DNA of 64,000 nucleotides. Origin: Streptomyces albogriseolus (lineage in GTDB: Bacteria > Actinomycetota > Actinomycetes > Streptomycetales > Streptomycetaceae). Below the pieces are notes generated by a model. That model searched no databases. It saw only the letters and a list, made by a program, of their open reading frames with translations, and was not told the origin of the DNA. The stretch's first letter is position 1. Each line of letters starts with the position of its first letter. The stretch covers positions 1 through 64,000 of the forward strand of contig BMVA01000017.1 in the NCBI GenBank assembly GCA_014650475.1. The letters run 5' to 3'. The translations under genes were made by a program, and so were the position numbers. Below, piece after piece: positions 25,731-37,774 of the stretch.

Positions 25731-26693
25731 TCAGGCGTCCTCGTCCTGCTCGGCGGCCGCGACGAGCTCCTTGCACCGCTCGACGTCCCGCCCCATCTGC
25801 GCCAGCAGATCGTCCAGCGTGTCGAACTTCGCCTGCCCGCGCACGAACGCCAGGAAGTCCACGGCGACGTGCAGCCCGTACAGGTCGAGGCCGACGCGGT
25901 CGATGGCGTACGCCTCGACGGTCCGCTCGGTGCCGTCGAACTGCGGGTTGGTGCCGACGGAGATCGCCGCCGGCATCGCCTCGCCCTGCGCGTGCAGCCA
26001 GCCCGCGTACACCCCGTCGGCGGGGATCGCGGTGTGCGGGAGCGTCTCGACGTTGGCCGTGGGGAAGCCGAGGTCGCGGCCGCGCTGGGCGCCGCGGACG
26101 ACGACGCCCTCCACGCGGTGCGGGCGGCCCAGGATCTCGGCGGCGCCCTCGACCTGGCCCTCGGCGACCAGCCGGCGGGTGAGCGTGGAGGAGAACGGCC
26201 GGCCGCCGCCCGCCTCACCGGTCACGTACAGGTCGACGACCTCGACCTCGAAGTCGTACACCTTGCCCTGCTCGGCGAGGAACTGCACCGTGCCCGCGGC
26301 CTTGTGGCCGAAGCGGAAGTTGGGGCCCTCGACGACGGCCTTGGCGTGCAGCTTGTCGACCAGCACCTTGACGACGAAATCGGCCGGCGACAGCTTGGAG
26401 AACTCGCTGGTGAAGGGCAGGACCAGCACCGCGTCCACGCCCAGCTCCGCCATGAGCTCCGCGCGCCGGTGGTGCGGGGCGAGCAGCGGCGGGTGGCTGC
26501 CGGGGCGGACCACCTCGCTGGGGTGCGGGTCGAAGGTGACGACGACCGCGGGGACGCCGAGCGTGCGGGCGCGGTCCACGGCGTGCCGGATGATCAGCTG
26601 GTGCCCGCGGTGCACTCCGTCGTAGGAGCCGATGGTGACGACGCTGCGCCCCCAGTCGTGGGGGATGTCCTCCAAGCCACGCCAGCGCTGCAC
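25731..26693 (-). CDS. ribF: Bifunctional riboflavin kinase / FAD synthetase
   Basis: 320 residues, the usual length. N-terminal FMN adenylyltransferase domain (about 1-185): VVTIGSYDGVHRGHQLII nucleotide-binding motif, VVTFDPHPSEVV, and EGPNFRFGHKAAGT. C-terminal riboflavin kinase domain (about 190-310): RGRDLGFPTANVE, DGVYAGWL and VEAYAIDRVGLDLYG with the catalytic Glu. It phosphorylates riboflavin to FMN and adenylates FMN to FAD in the cytoplasm. The GTG at 26693 has AAGGAG 9 bases upstream. It is the last gene of the minus-strand translation cluster and is found next to truB and rbfA in most actinomycetes. Confidence 0.95.
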   Translation of the reverse strand: MQRWRGLEDIPHDWGRSVVTIGSYDGVHRGHQLIIRHAVDRARTLGVPAVVVTFDPHPSEVVRPGSHPPLLAPHHRRAELMAELGVDAVLVLPFTSEFSKLSPADFVVKVLVDKLHAKAVVEGPNFRFGHKAAGTVQFLAEQGKVYDFEVEVVDLYVTGEAGGGRPFSSTLTRRLVAEGQVEGAAEILGRPHRVEGVVVRGAQRGRDLGFPTANVETLPHTAIPADGVYAGWLHAQGEAMPAAISVGTNPQFDGTERTVEAYAIDRVGLDLYGLHVAVDFLAFVRGQAKFDTLDDLLAQMGRDVERCKELVAAAEQDEDA

Positions 26694-26834
26694 TGTGACT
26701 GCTCCTTGTCGAAACCTTGTCGGACGAACCCGAGTCCGTGGACTTCTCTGCGCAGCTCTAAGGGTGCCATGCCGGGTGCGCCCGGCTCGCATCGGCATGG
26801 GGGCTGTGTGACGACGTGCACGCGCCGGGTGGCG

Positions 26835-29800
26835 TCAGACGGGGACGGCCGCGCCCGTCAGCTCGTCGATCACCTCCCGGGCGGCGGGTCCGACGAGCGG
26901 TCCCCAGACGTGCGGGGCGTCCGTGAGCCAGCCGGCCATGGCCGCCGCGAGGCCCGGCACATGGCGGGCCAGATCGGCGAGGGTGCGGTCGAGGCGGACG
27001 GCGCCCTCGGCGGTGCGGACGAGGAGCAGTGCCGTGCGGTGGAGGAGCACCCGCAGCTCCGGCCCGGTGGTGCGGGCGGCGGCGCGCAGCACCGCGTCCA
27101 GCACGCCGGGGTCGGTCTCCCGGTCGAGCAGCGTGTCGAGCAGGCCGCGGCGCAGGGGGCGGGAGGCGGAGGTGCCGGGCGCGGCGAGGACGCCGGCGAG
27201 GGCCGTCCGCAGGGGGCGCGGGCCGCCGTCGAGCAGTTCGGTGAGGAGCAGACGCAGCACCCCGCGGGCGGCGGGGCCGAGGTCGAGGCGGCGGTCGGCG
27301 TACCCGGCCACGCAGCCGGTCAGCTCGGGCCGCCGGGCCGCCGCTTCCCGGACGAGGGCGGCGACCGGCCGGGCCAGGGCGGGCGTGGTGGCGTCGGCGA
27401 GGGCGCGGAAGGTGTCGTCCGGGTCCGCGCCCTGGGTGAGCCGTGTGCGGAAGGCGTCGAGGACGGGCTCGGTGTGGGTGGTCAGGGCGTCGGTGAGCGC
27501 GCTCGGCGGGAAGTGCGGGTCGCCGGCCGCGAACCGCTCCAGGGCGCGGGCGAGGTGGCGTCCCCTGCTGTCCGGGTCGCGGACCAGGAGGGCTAGGGCG
27601 CCGCCGTGCAGCGCGCGGTCGGAGGTGCGCACCAGGACCGCGAGGGCGGCGTACCGCAGCAGGGTGCGGTCGCCGAGGTCGCGGGCGTACGGCGCGACCC
27701 GCAGCCCGTGGGTGACGGCCGCGGCCCGGCGGGCGGGGCGCGGGTCCTCCGCCCAGCGGTCGACGGCCCGGCACAGGGCGCCCGGCTCCTCCTCGGCGAG
27801 CACGGCGAGCAGTTCGTCGGCCCGCCGGTGCGGGCTGTCGACGAGCGCCTCGGTCAGCGCGTCGGGCGCGGCGTGGCGGTGGGTGTGCAGCAGGGCCTGC
27901 GCGGCGGTCGCCACGGTGGCGTGCGGGGTGGCGGGCAGCGGCCGCTCGTCGTCGAACCAGCGGATCAGGTACGGCAGGACGGTCGCGGGGTCGGCGGTGA
28001 GCAGTCCGGCGACGGCGTCGAGGAAGCGGGGGCCGCTCTCGCACGGGGGCCCGTCGGCCGGCACCAGGCGGCGCAGCAGGGCGCAGCGCGTCTCCATGGG
28101 CAGCCGCAGCCCTGTCCAGAAGGGGGGCCCCAGCTCGGGCGGGACGGTTCGGCGCTGCTCGCGCCAGGCCACGAGACGGTCGGCGAGCAGCCGCAGCACG
28201 TCCGTGTACGGGCCCGCGTCGGGGACGCGGGTGAGGACGCCGGTGAGGAGGCGGGAGGCCCACCAGGAGCCGGGGTCGGCGTCCAGGGCGTGCGTGAGGT
28301 CCGCCAGGCGGGACGCGAGCCGGGCGGGGCCGTGCCGGCGGGCGAGGCACAGCAGGGCCTCGACGACGGGGCCGATGCGGTGGCGGGGCACGGGGCCGGT
28401 GTCGCCGGCGGGGGTGTGCACGAGGGTGTGCAGGGCGCCGTCGAGGTCGAGGTGGGCGCCCTGGAGCCAGTCGGCGAGCTCCTCGTGCCCGAACCGGTAG
28501 CCGTCCCCGGCCGGGACGAGCAGCTCTTCGGCGAGCACCGCGTCCGCCCATCCGGGCGCCGCACCGCCGTGCTCGCCGCAGGCGGTGGTGAAGCCGGGTC
28601 CGGACGCGGGGAACAGCTCCTCGAACGACGCGCGGTCCAGCGCCCCGTCCTCCGTGCCGAGGCAGCGGCGGGCCGCCTCGTGCGCCTTCCCGGCGGCCCG
28701 GACGGCGAGCCGGCGTACGGCGGCGCCGCGGGCGCCGGCCCCTCCGGCGAGGCGCTGGGCGATCCGCAGGCAGGTCAGGTCCAGGTGGGCGGCGAGCACG
28801 TCGTCGCGGTCGACGGGGCCGTCGGGCGTCGTCGCGGCGACGTCGGTGCGGACCTCGGCGAGCAGCCGCAGGGTCAGCGGGTGGGCCGCGTCGGCGTCCG
28901 TGACGGCGCCCTCCGGGACGCCGTACCGGGCGCGGGCCTCGCGTGCCTCGTCGGCGGTGAGGTCGCCGAGGACCACGCACGGCGGGAGCCCGTCGGGTCC
29001 CGCGCCGCCGTGGTGCAGCAGGGCGGGCGGGTAGCCGGCCTCCTCCCAGTGCTCGGCGCCGCAGGACACCACCAGGCGGGTTCCCGTCGCGTGCAGCAGG
29101 CGCACGGTCTCCTCGGTCCACGCGCCGCGCCGCCGGTACAGGCCGGGGTCCATCTGCTCGGGGTCGTCGAGGAGAAGCAGCAGAGGGCGGCCGGCGGTGC
29201 GGGCGAGCGCGGCGAGACGCTCGGGCGCGAGGTCGCCGAGGTCCCGCGGCGGGAACGGCAGACGGGCGGTCACGTCGGCCGCGGCCCGCTTCAGGGCGCG
29301 GCGGGCGGCGTCGGCGACCGAGGTGTCGTCCTCGCGCAGGTCGGCCCCGCGCAGCCACAGCGTGGGCAGGCCCGCGCGGTGGCGGCGGGCGGCGAGGGCG
29401 GCGAGTTCGGTGCTGCGGCCGCTACCGGGCGGCCCGACGAGGCCCAGGACAGGGGCCTCACCCCGCTCGAAGGCGTACAACTCCGCGCGGACGCCGCCTC
29501 TTTGGACCGGCTCCACGGCCGGCTGGGGACCGTGGCGGGCCACCGAGGCGGCGGTGAGCCCGACCAGACCGGCGAGGTTGAGGTCGGTCCCGTACGCGGG
29601 GACCGTGGCCGCGTTCTCCATGAGCAGCGCGGCGAGGGCGGGGACGGTGGGGCGCAGGGGCACGGCGAAGCCGACGTCGGAGGCGGCGGTGCGCAGCGCG
29701 GTACCGAGGACGCCGACGACGGTGCCGGTCGCGGGGTCGAGCACGGGGCCGCCGGCCGCCCCGCCGCCGAGCCGCAGCGCGTCCCGCCCGGCCGTGCCGA

Positions 29801-30242
29801 CGGCCAGTTCCAGGGCGCCGGGCACGCGGTGGGCGCGGTCGGTGGCGGTGTACGTCACGGTGGTCGTCCCGAGCACCCGCGCCTCGCGCCAGCCCCCGGC
29901 GGGGATCCGCACGTACGCGCCGGTCTCCACGGTGTCCCGTGAGGTGACGGGGAGAGGGGCGACGCCGAGGTCGCCGCCGCGCACCAGGGCCAGGCCGAGG
30001 GCGGGCAGCGGGGTGACCGCGTCGGCGCCCACGACGCCGTGGCGGCCCTCCGCGCCGTGCAGCACGAGGCGGGGCAGGCCGTCGACGGCCTCGTGGCTGG
30101 TGATCACGGTGCCGTGGAGGTCGGCCACGAAGCCGGTGCCGCGGGGGCGGCCGGCCAGGTCGTGGAGCGCGACCAGCCCGGGGTCCGCGGCGGACCGGAA
30201 CCGCTCGAGGGCGTGTCCCGGAGCGTCGAGCGACGGCATCAT
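26835..30242 (-). CDS. Large protein with degenerate trypsin-like domain, P-loop NTPase and helical repeats
   Basis: 1135 residues. Residues 1-205 have a trypsin-like fold (GTGFVADLHGTVITSHEAV, H50) but lack the other catalytic residues: the Asp position reads ALGLALV (G83) and the GDSGGP position reads GAAGGP (A163). A NACHT/STAND-like ATPase follows: GPPGSGRST at 270-278, with Arg instead of the P-loop Lys, and Walker B LLLLLDD ending at D360. The remaining 600 residues are Leu/Ala/Arg-rich helical repeats, probably HEAT-like. The ATG at 30242 has a perfect AGGAGG six bases upstream. It lies between truB and ribF, where streptomycetes commonly carry a large gene of this kind (from memory). 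A sensor or scaffold role is possible; no substrate can be named. Confidence 0.7.
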   Translation of the reverse strand: MMPSLDAPGHALERFRSAADPGLVALHDLAGRPRGTGFVADLHGTVITSHEAVDGLPRLVLHGAEGRHGVVGADAVTPLPALGLALVRGGDLGVAPLPVTSRDTVETGAYVRIPAGGWREARVLGTTTVTYTATDRAHRVPGALELAVGTAGRDALRLGGGAAGGPVLDPATGTVVGVLGTALRTAASDVGFAVPLRPTVPALAALLMENAATVPAYGTDLNLAGLVGLTAASVARHGPQPAVEPVQRGGVRAELYAFERGEAPVLGLVGPPGSGRSTELAALAARRHRAGLPTLWLRGADLREDDTSVADAARRALKRAAADVTARLPFPPRDLGDLAPERLAALARTAGRPLLLLLDDPEQMDPGLYRRRGAWTEETVRLLHATGTRLVVSCGAEHWEEAGYPPALLHHGGAGPDGLPPCVVLGDLTADEAREARARYGVPEGAVTDADAAHPLTLRLLAEVRTDVAATTPDGPVDRDDVLAAHLDLTCLRIAQRLAGGAGARGAAVRRLAVRAAGKAHEAARRCLGTEDGALDRASFEELFPASGPGFTTACGEHGGAAPGWADAVLAEELLVPAGDGYRFGHEELADWLQGAHLDLDGALHTLVHTPAGDTGPVPRHRIGPVVEALLCLARRHGPARLASRLADLTHALDADPGSWWASRLLTGVLTRVPDAGPYTDVLRLLADRLVAWREQRRTVPPELGPPFWTGLRLPMETRCALLRRLVPADGPPCESGPRFLDAVAGLLTADPATVLPYLIRWFDDERPLPATPHATVATAAQALLHTHRHAAPDALTEALVDSPHRRADELLAVLAEEEPGALCRAVDRWAEDPRPARRAAAVTHGLRVAPYARDLGDRTLLRYAALAVLVRTSDRALHGGALALLVRDPDSRGRHLARALERFAAGDPHFPPSALTDALTTHTEPVLDAFRTRLTQGADPDDTFRALADATTPALARPVAALVREAAARRPELTGCVAGYADRRLDLGPAARGVLRLLLTELLDGGPRPLRTALAGVLAAPGTSASRPLRRGLLDTLLDRETDPGVLDAVLRAAARTTGPELRVLLHRTALLLVRTAEGAVRLDRTLADLARHVPGLAAAMAGWLTDAPHVWGPLVGPAAREVIDELTGAAVPV

Positions 30243-30429
30243 GGAGCCTCCTGCCGTGCCGTACCTGGTGCCTTGCCCGCGACCTTAGGGCCCCGATGAT
30301 CAGCGGCACAGATCGGCCGGCGAACGCGCCCCCTTCCACTCCCCCGCTTCACTCCGAGCGCCCGCACATGAGGGTGAACAGGGCGGGGGTGATGGATAGA
30401 CCCTAGGGGTGGGGGAACCGAGGGGGGCC

Positions 30430-30471
30430 GTGGAGCGGCGCCGCGCCGTCCCCGTGCCGGCGCCGCTCCAC
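30430..30471 (-). terminator. Inverted repeat, probable terminator after truB
   Basis: Perfect 14-bp arms GTGGAGCGGCGCCG and CGGCGCCGCTCCAC separated by a 14-base loop, about 75 bases downstream of the truB stop. The likely end of the rimP-truB transcript. Confidence 0.6.
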
Positions 30472-30494
30472 GGACGGCCTCCGGCGCGCTGATG

Positions 30495-30543
30495 TCAGCC
30501 CCTCCGGCGTTTGAGGAGCGGGGTCCGGGGCGGAGCCCCGGGG
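30495..30543. repeat. Dispersed Streptomyces intergenic repeat
   Basis: The stretch containing CCCTCCGGCGTTTGAGGAGC followed by a GGGGTCC...GGAGCCCC hairpin matches an element that I recall from very many intergenic regions of Streptomyces genomes. Here it sits directly behind truB and may help end or stabilise that transcript. Confidence 0.6.
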
Positions 30544-30546
30544 GCC

Positions 30547-31455
30547 TCAGCTCGCGAAGACCGCCACGCTCTTCGCCTTCCCCCGCTGCTCCTCCACCAG
30601 CGCCAGGAACCGCTCCCCCGGCCCGAAGACCGCCACCGGCCCCCGGCCGGCGTACTCCTCCGGCATCTCCAGGCGGACGCCGTTCGTCAGCAGCTTGGCG
30701 CGGCGTTCGTCGACGTCCCAGCGGGGGAACGCGGCCGCCGCGGCCTCGGCGATCGGCATGACCGTCAGCTTCTCCTGGAGCTCGTCCAGGGTCTTCGCCG
30801 CGTCCAGCCGGTACGGGCCGACGCGGGTCCGGCGCAGCGCGGTCAGATGGCCGCCGACGCCCAGTCCCGCGCCCAGGTCGCGGGCGAGGGCGCGGATGTA
30901 GGTGCCGGAGGAGCAGACGACCGAGACGACCAGGTCCAGCACCGGCGTGCCGTCCTCGGCGACGGCCTCGCGGACGTCGTACACGGAGAACGACGAGACG
31001 GTGACCGGGCGGGCGGGGATGTCGAAGTCCTCGCCCTCCCGCGCGCGCTTGTAGGAGCGCACGCCGTCGATCTTGATGGCGCTGACCTTGGACGGCACCT
31101 GCATGATGTCGCCGGTGAGGGCGGCGATGCCCGCGTCGACGGCCTCGCGGGTGACCCGAGAGGCGTCGGCGGAGGCGGTGATCTCCCCCTCGGCGTCGTC
31201 GGTGACGGTGGTCTGGCCGAGCCGGACCGTACCGAGGTACTCCTTCTCGGTCAGCGCCAGATGGCCGAGGAGCTTGGTCGCCCGCTCGACGCCGAGGACG
31301 AGGACGCCCGTCGCCATCGGGTCGAGGGTGCCGGCGTGGCCGACCCGCCGGGTGCGGGCGATGCCGCGCATCTTGGCGACCACGTCGTGCGAAGTGAAGC
31401 CCGACGGCTTGTCGACGATGACAAGGCCGTCGGGCGTGGTCTGCTTCTGGGTCAT
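30547..31455 (-). CDS. truB: tRNA pseudouridine(55) synthase
   Basis: 302 residues. Converts U55 of the T-loop of tRNAs to pseudouridine. The TruB signature GLVIVDKPSGFTSHDVV is at the start, the catalytic Asp is in GHAGTLDPMATGVL, and SCSSGTYIRAL-type motif VVCSSGTYIRALARDLG is present (each shown only in part). A short C-terminal RNA-binding extension follows. The ATG overlaps the rbfA stop (ATGA), so the two are translationally coupled, the standard order in actinomycetes. Confidence 0.96.
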   Translation of the reverse strand: MTQKQTTPDGLVIVDKPSGFTSHDVVAKMRGIARTRRVGHAGTLDPMATGVLVLGVERATKLLGHLALTEKEYLGTVRLGQTTVTDDAEGEITASADASRVTREAVDAGIAALTGDIMQVPSKVSAIKIDGVRSYKRAREGEDFDIPARPVTVSSFSVYDVREAVAEDGTPVLDLVVSVVCSSGTYIRALARDLGAGLGVGGHLTALRRTRVGPYRLDAAKTLDELQEKLTVMPIAEAAAAAFPRWDVDERRAKLLTNGVRLEMPEEYAGRGPVAVFGPGERFLALVEEQRGKAKSVAVFAS

Positions 31456-31901
31456 TCGGCGGTGTCGTCCGTCTCGTCGTCTTCCGGCTTGCGGTACGGG
31501 TCGGCTCCGCCGGCGTACGTGGCGCCCGCGGACGCCTCGCGCACCTTGGCGTCGGACTGGCGCGCCTTGTCGAGGAGGTCCTCGATGTTGCGCGCGGTGT
31601 CCGGCAGGGCGTCCATGACGAAGGTCAGGGTGGGGGTGAACTTCACGCCCGCCGCCCGGCCCACCTCGGAGCGCAGCACGCCCTTGGCGGACTCCAGGCC
31701 GGCCGCGGCCGCCGTCCGCTCCTCGTCGTCCCCGTACACCGTGTAGAAGACGGTCGCCTCCCTGAGGTCACCGGTGACCCGGGTGTCCGTGATGGTGACG
31801 TGCGAGCCGAGCCGCGGGTCCTTGATCCCGCGCTGCAGCTTCTGGGCCACCACCTCTCGGATGAGGTCCGCCAGCCTCTTGGCACGCGCGTTGTCGGCCA
31901 C
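31452..31901 (-). CDS. rbfA: Ribosome-binding factor A
   Basis: 149 residues. KH-like RbfA fold: an N-terminal helix (RAKRLADLIREVVAQKLQ), then VTITDTRVTGDLREATVFYTV and a C-terminal region with FVMDALPDTARNIEDLLD. It helps late maturation of the 30S subunit by acting on the 5' end of 16S rRNA. The acidic tail beyond residue 125 is an actinobacterial feature. The GTG start has a GGAG 8 bases upstream. The stop overlaps truB. Confidence 0.95.
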   Translation of the reverse strand: MADNARAKRLADLIREVVAQKLQRGIKDPRLGSHVTITDTRVTGDLREATVFYTVYGDDEERTAAAAGLESAKGVLRSEVGRAAGVKFTPTLTFVMDALPDTARNIEDLLDKARQSDAKVREASAGATYAGGADPYRKPEDDETDDTAE

Positions 31902-31934
31902 TGGTCCGTCTCCTTAAGTGCTTAACGTCTTGCT

Positions 31935-32228
31935 TCAGTCTTCGTCGCTGTGGAGCCTGCGTCGAACCGAGAGCAGTTCCACCTCGGGCCGCCCGGCGAC
32001 CAGCCGCTCGCAGCGGTCGAGGACGTCGGTGACGCGGTCCCATTCCCCCGCGACCACCGCGAGGCCGATCTCGGCCCTGCGGTGCAGGTTCTGATTCCCG
32101 GTCTCCGCCACGCTGACCGCGTACTTCCGCTGCAGTTCGGCGACGATCGGACGGACGACGGAACGCTTCTCCTTGAGCGAGCGGACGTCGCCGAGGAGCA
32201 GGTCGAAGGACAGAGTCCCCACATACAT
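31935..32228 (-). CDS. DUF503 family protein
   Basis: 97 residues: MYVGTLSFDLLLGDVRSLKEKRSVVRP at the start (partly shown) is diagnostic of DUF503, with the central RRAEIGLAVVAGEWDRV and a C-terminal helix. These small proteins sit between infB and rbfA in many bacteria; the function is unknown but the conserved place suggests a role in translation or ribosome maturation. The chosen ATG at 32228 matches family length; longer starts would add untypical Arg/Pro-rich sequence. It lies 33 bases before rbfA. Confidence 0.88.
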   Translation of the reverse strand: MYVGTLSFDLLLGDVRSLKEKRSVVRPIVAELQRKYAVSVAETGNQNLHRRAEIGLAVVAGEWDRVTDVLDRCERLVAGRPEVELLSVRRRLHSDED

Positions 32229-32346
32229 GTGTGCATCCGGATGACCCGCCGGTTCGGGATCAGGGACCTCCCCGGTCCGGACGGAGCCGGTACCCCGGGG
32301 AAGGGCGCCGCAGCGGCGCCGGTACGGGAACCGTACACGCAACGGC

Positions 32347-32388
32347 CGGGGCCGATCGACGGAAATACGCTTCCGCCGACCGGCCCCG
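32347..32388 (-). terminator. Hairpin between infB and the DUF503 gene
   Basis: Outer arms CGGGGCCG and CGGCCCCG enclose a second arm pair (CGGAA / TTCCG), giving a long stem about 20 bases after the infB stop. It may be a terminator or a processing site that separates infB from rbfA-truB. Confidence 0.6.
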
Positions 32389-32405
32389 ATCGCGTGCTGC
32401 TGCGG

Positions 32406-35471
<3,066 letters not shown>

Positions 35472-35619
35472 TTCGCTCCTTTGAGGTCCGGGTTGCGTCC
35501 GGACCGTCGCTAGTTCATGGGCGTACTCATCGCGTACTCATCGAGTGCTCATCGCAATCTCGACCTGCTTTCGACTCGCGAGGTACCAGGCCGTACGGGG
35601 GTTTCCGTACGGCATGTTC

Positions 35620-35940
35620 TTACCGTGTCGCCTGTCCAGCGGACGTGTCAGCCGCTGATCGGCAACCTTGTGCCTGCTCGACGTGGTGGCGCAACGCCTT
35701 TACGTCGAGCGGTCCCGGGACGCGGAACGCCCGCGGGAACGCCCTGCGGCGCACCGCCTGGTCGAGACAAGCCGGTACGGGATGCACATACGCACCCCGG
35801 CCGGGCAGCGTACCGCGTGGATCAGGGACGCATGCGTCCTCGATCACCACGATCCGCAGCAGCTCGCCCTTGACCGCTCGCTCGCGGCACCCCACGCATG
35901 TGCGTTCGGGGCGCGCGCCAGCCTGTGTCCGGCCAGACAC
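35620..35940 (-). CDS. ylxR: YlxR family RNA-binding protein (DUF448)
   Basis: 106 residues. The core RTCVGCRERAVKGELLRIV and DPRGTLPGRGAYVHP (GRGA[YW] motif) identify the YlxR family; cysteines of TCVGC are present. These proteins bind RNA or nucleoid, and in some bacteria modulate RNase P; the Streptomyces role is not settled. The GTG at 35940 is the most plausible start (GGAGG 11 bases upstream). It lies between nusA and infB as in most bacteria. Confidence 0.88.
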   Translation of the reverse strand: MSGRTQAGARPERTCVGCRERAVKGELLRIVVIEDACVPDPRGTLPGRGAYVHPVPACLDQAVRRRAFPRAFRVPGPLDVKALRHHVEQAQGCRSAADTSAGQATR

Positions 35941-36041
35941 TCCTTAGTCTACCTCCCCGGACCGACCTCACCCCTCCGGGGCAAGAATCGAACACCACCA
36001 CGAGCAAAGCTGTCGTGTTCTCAGCGGATCGCGGCCTGGAT

Positions 36042-37028
36042 CTATTCCCCGGTCTGCTCCGTGTCCGGACGGATGTCGATCCTCCAGCCGGTCAGCCGGG
36101 CGGCCAGACGGGCGTTCTGCCCCTCCTTGCCGATGGCGAGCGACAGCTGGTAGTCCGGCACCGTGACCCGGGCGGACCGGGCCGCCAGGTCGACGATCTC
36201 CACCTTGGAGACGCGGGCCGGGGACAGGGCGTTCGCCACCATGTCGGCCGGGTCGTCGGACCAGTCGACGATGTCGATCTTCTCGCCGTTCAGCTCCGCC
36301 ATGACGTTGCGCACACGGCCGCCCATGGGACCGATGCAGGCGCCCTTGGCGTTCAGCCCGGAGCGGGTGGAGCGTACGGCGATCTTGGTGCGGTGACCCG
36401 CCTCACGGGCGATCGCGGCGATCTCCACGGAGCCGTCGGCGATCTCCGGCACCTCGAGGGCGAACAGCTTCTTCACCAGGTTGGGGTGCGTACGCGAAAG
36501 AGTGACGGACGGGCCGCGCACGCCCTTGGCCACCCGGACGACGTACGACCGCAGGCGCAGGCCGTGCGGGTAGGTCTCGCCGGGGACCTGCTCCTGCACC
36601 GGCAGGATGGCCTCCAGCTTGCCGATGTCCACCAGCACGTTCTTCGGGTCGCGGCCCTGCTGGACCACGCCGGTGACGATGTCGCCCTCGCGGCCGGCGT
36701 ACTCGCCGAGCGTCGCGTCGTCCTCGGCGTCGCGCAGGCGCTGCAGGATGACCTGCTTGGCCGTGGTGGCGGCGATACGGCCGAAACCGGACGGGGTGTC
36801 GTCGAACTCGCGGGGCTCCTGGCCCTCCTCGAGGTCGTCGGGGTCCTCCTTCGCCCACACGGTCACATGCCCGGTCTCCCGGTTGAGCTCCACGCGCGCG
36901 TGCCGGCGGCTTCCCTCGGTGCGGTGGTAGGCGATGAGGAGGGCCGACTCGATCGCCTCGACCAGCAGGTCGAAGGAGATCTCCTTCTCCCGTACCAAGC
37001 CCCGCAGGGCGCTCATGTCGATGTCCAC
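36042..37028 (-). CDS. nusA: Transcription termination/antitermination factor NusA
   Basis: 328 residues, the short actinobacterial form. N-terminal RNA polymerase-binding domain with [14 protein letters not shown]1 domain around 125-195 ([21 protein letters not shown] partly shown); two KH domains behind it, with [18 protein letters not shown] and [19 protein letters not shown]. The E. coli-type C-terminal acidic repeats are absent, as expected. It modulates pausing, termination and rRNA antitermination. The GTG start has GGAGG 9 bases upstream and lies 2 bases from the rimP stop. Confidence 0.96.
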   Translation of the reverse strand: MDIDMSALRGLVREKEISFDLLVEAIESALLIAYHRTEGSRRHARVELNRETGHVTVWAKEDPDDLEEGQEPREFDDTPSGFGRIAATTAKQVILQRLRDAEDDATLGEYAGREGDIVTGVVQQGRDPKNVLVDIGKLEAILPVQEQVPGETYPHGLRLRSYVVRVAKGVRGPSVTLSRTHPNLVKKLFALEVPEIADGSVEIAAIAREAGHRTKIAVRSTRSGLNAKGACIGPMGGRVRNVMAELNGEKIDIVDWSDDPADMVANALSPARVSKVEIVDLAARSARVTVPDYQLSLAIGKEGQNARLAARLTGWRIDIRPDTEQTGE

Positions 37029-37030
37029 GG

Positions 37031-37552
37031 CTACGCCTCCTCTTCCTTCTTGTCGTTGTTCTTGTCGGACGCGTCGTCCTTGCGGTTGAACTCGACCTGG
37101 ACGCGCGCCCTGGTGATGTCGTCGAAGGCGAGCCTGCGCGCGGTGGCCTTGCGGCCCTTCACCCCGGGCACCTCGAGGTCGAGGCCCTCGTCGTCGGCCG
37201 CGAGGATGCGGGCGACCAGCTCGCCGCCCTCGGCGAGCTGGAACCGCACCAGGCGGCCGGTGGCGCGCACGTAGTGACGGTGCTCGGTCAGCAGGCGCTC
37301 CGCGCCGGGGGTGCCGACCTCGAGGGTGTACTCCGCGCTGCCCATCGCGTCGGTCTCGTCGAGCTTCGCCGAGAGCGCGCGGCTCACATCGGCGATCCGG
37401 TCGAGGTCGGCCCCGGTGTCGGAGTCGACGACGACGCGCAGCACACGCTTGCGGCCGACCGTGTCCACGGCGATCTCCTCGAGATCCAGGCCCTGGGAGC
37501 TGACGAGCGGCTCCAGAAGTTCTCGAAGCCTCTCGCTCTGGGTGGTGCTCAT
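37031..37552 (-). CDS. rimP: Ribosome maturation factor RimP
   Basis: 173 residues. N-terminal alpha/beta domain with [23 protein letters not shown] (partly shown), the [16 protein letters not shown] motif between domains, and a C-terminal SH3-like barrel. It assists 30S assembly. First gene of the minus-strand translation cluster. ATG 37552 with GAGGAG upstream; the longer in-frame extension lacks family similarity. It is divergent from a lipoprotein gene. Confidence 0.94.
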   Translation of the reverse strand: MSTTQSERLRELLEPLVSSQGLDLEEIAVDTVGRKRVLRVVVDSDTGADLDRIADVSRALSAKLDETDAMGSAEYTLEVGTPGAERLLTEHRHYVRATGRLVRFQLAEGGELVARILAADDEGLDLEVPGVKGRKATARRLAFDDITRARVQVEFNRKDDASDKNNDKKEEEA

Positions 37553-37774
37553 CCGGGTGACTCCTCGGCCGCGTGTGCTGTTGTGGGACGGTGCGCGTGT
37601 CTGCACAAAGGGTATCCGGTCGCCAGGGGTGTTGCCGTCCACCCTTGCCGTCCACCCGGTCGGCGAGGGTGCCGCTCAGGTGCGCCGGGCGGACCTGCGG
37701 GTACCGTGATCACGGGCCCCGCCCGATCTCCTGTTCCAGCCCCGTTCGTCACGAGCCCCCCGAGGACGTCTGCC

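Larger units (their letters stand above)
30243..30546. other. Gap between the pseudoprotease gene and truB
   Basis: 304 bases without a gene. It carries a large inverted repeat (30430-30471), a dispersed repeat element directly after truB, and presumably the promoter of the pseudoprotease gene. A CCTAGGGG patch near 30400 is conspicuous but unexplained. Confidence 0.5.

Noticed and set aside
35980-36010. Minus-strand TGTTCGATTC resembling a tRNA T-loop
   Set aside because: No paired T-stem, no anticodon or acceptor arm can be folded around it.
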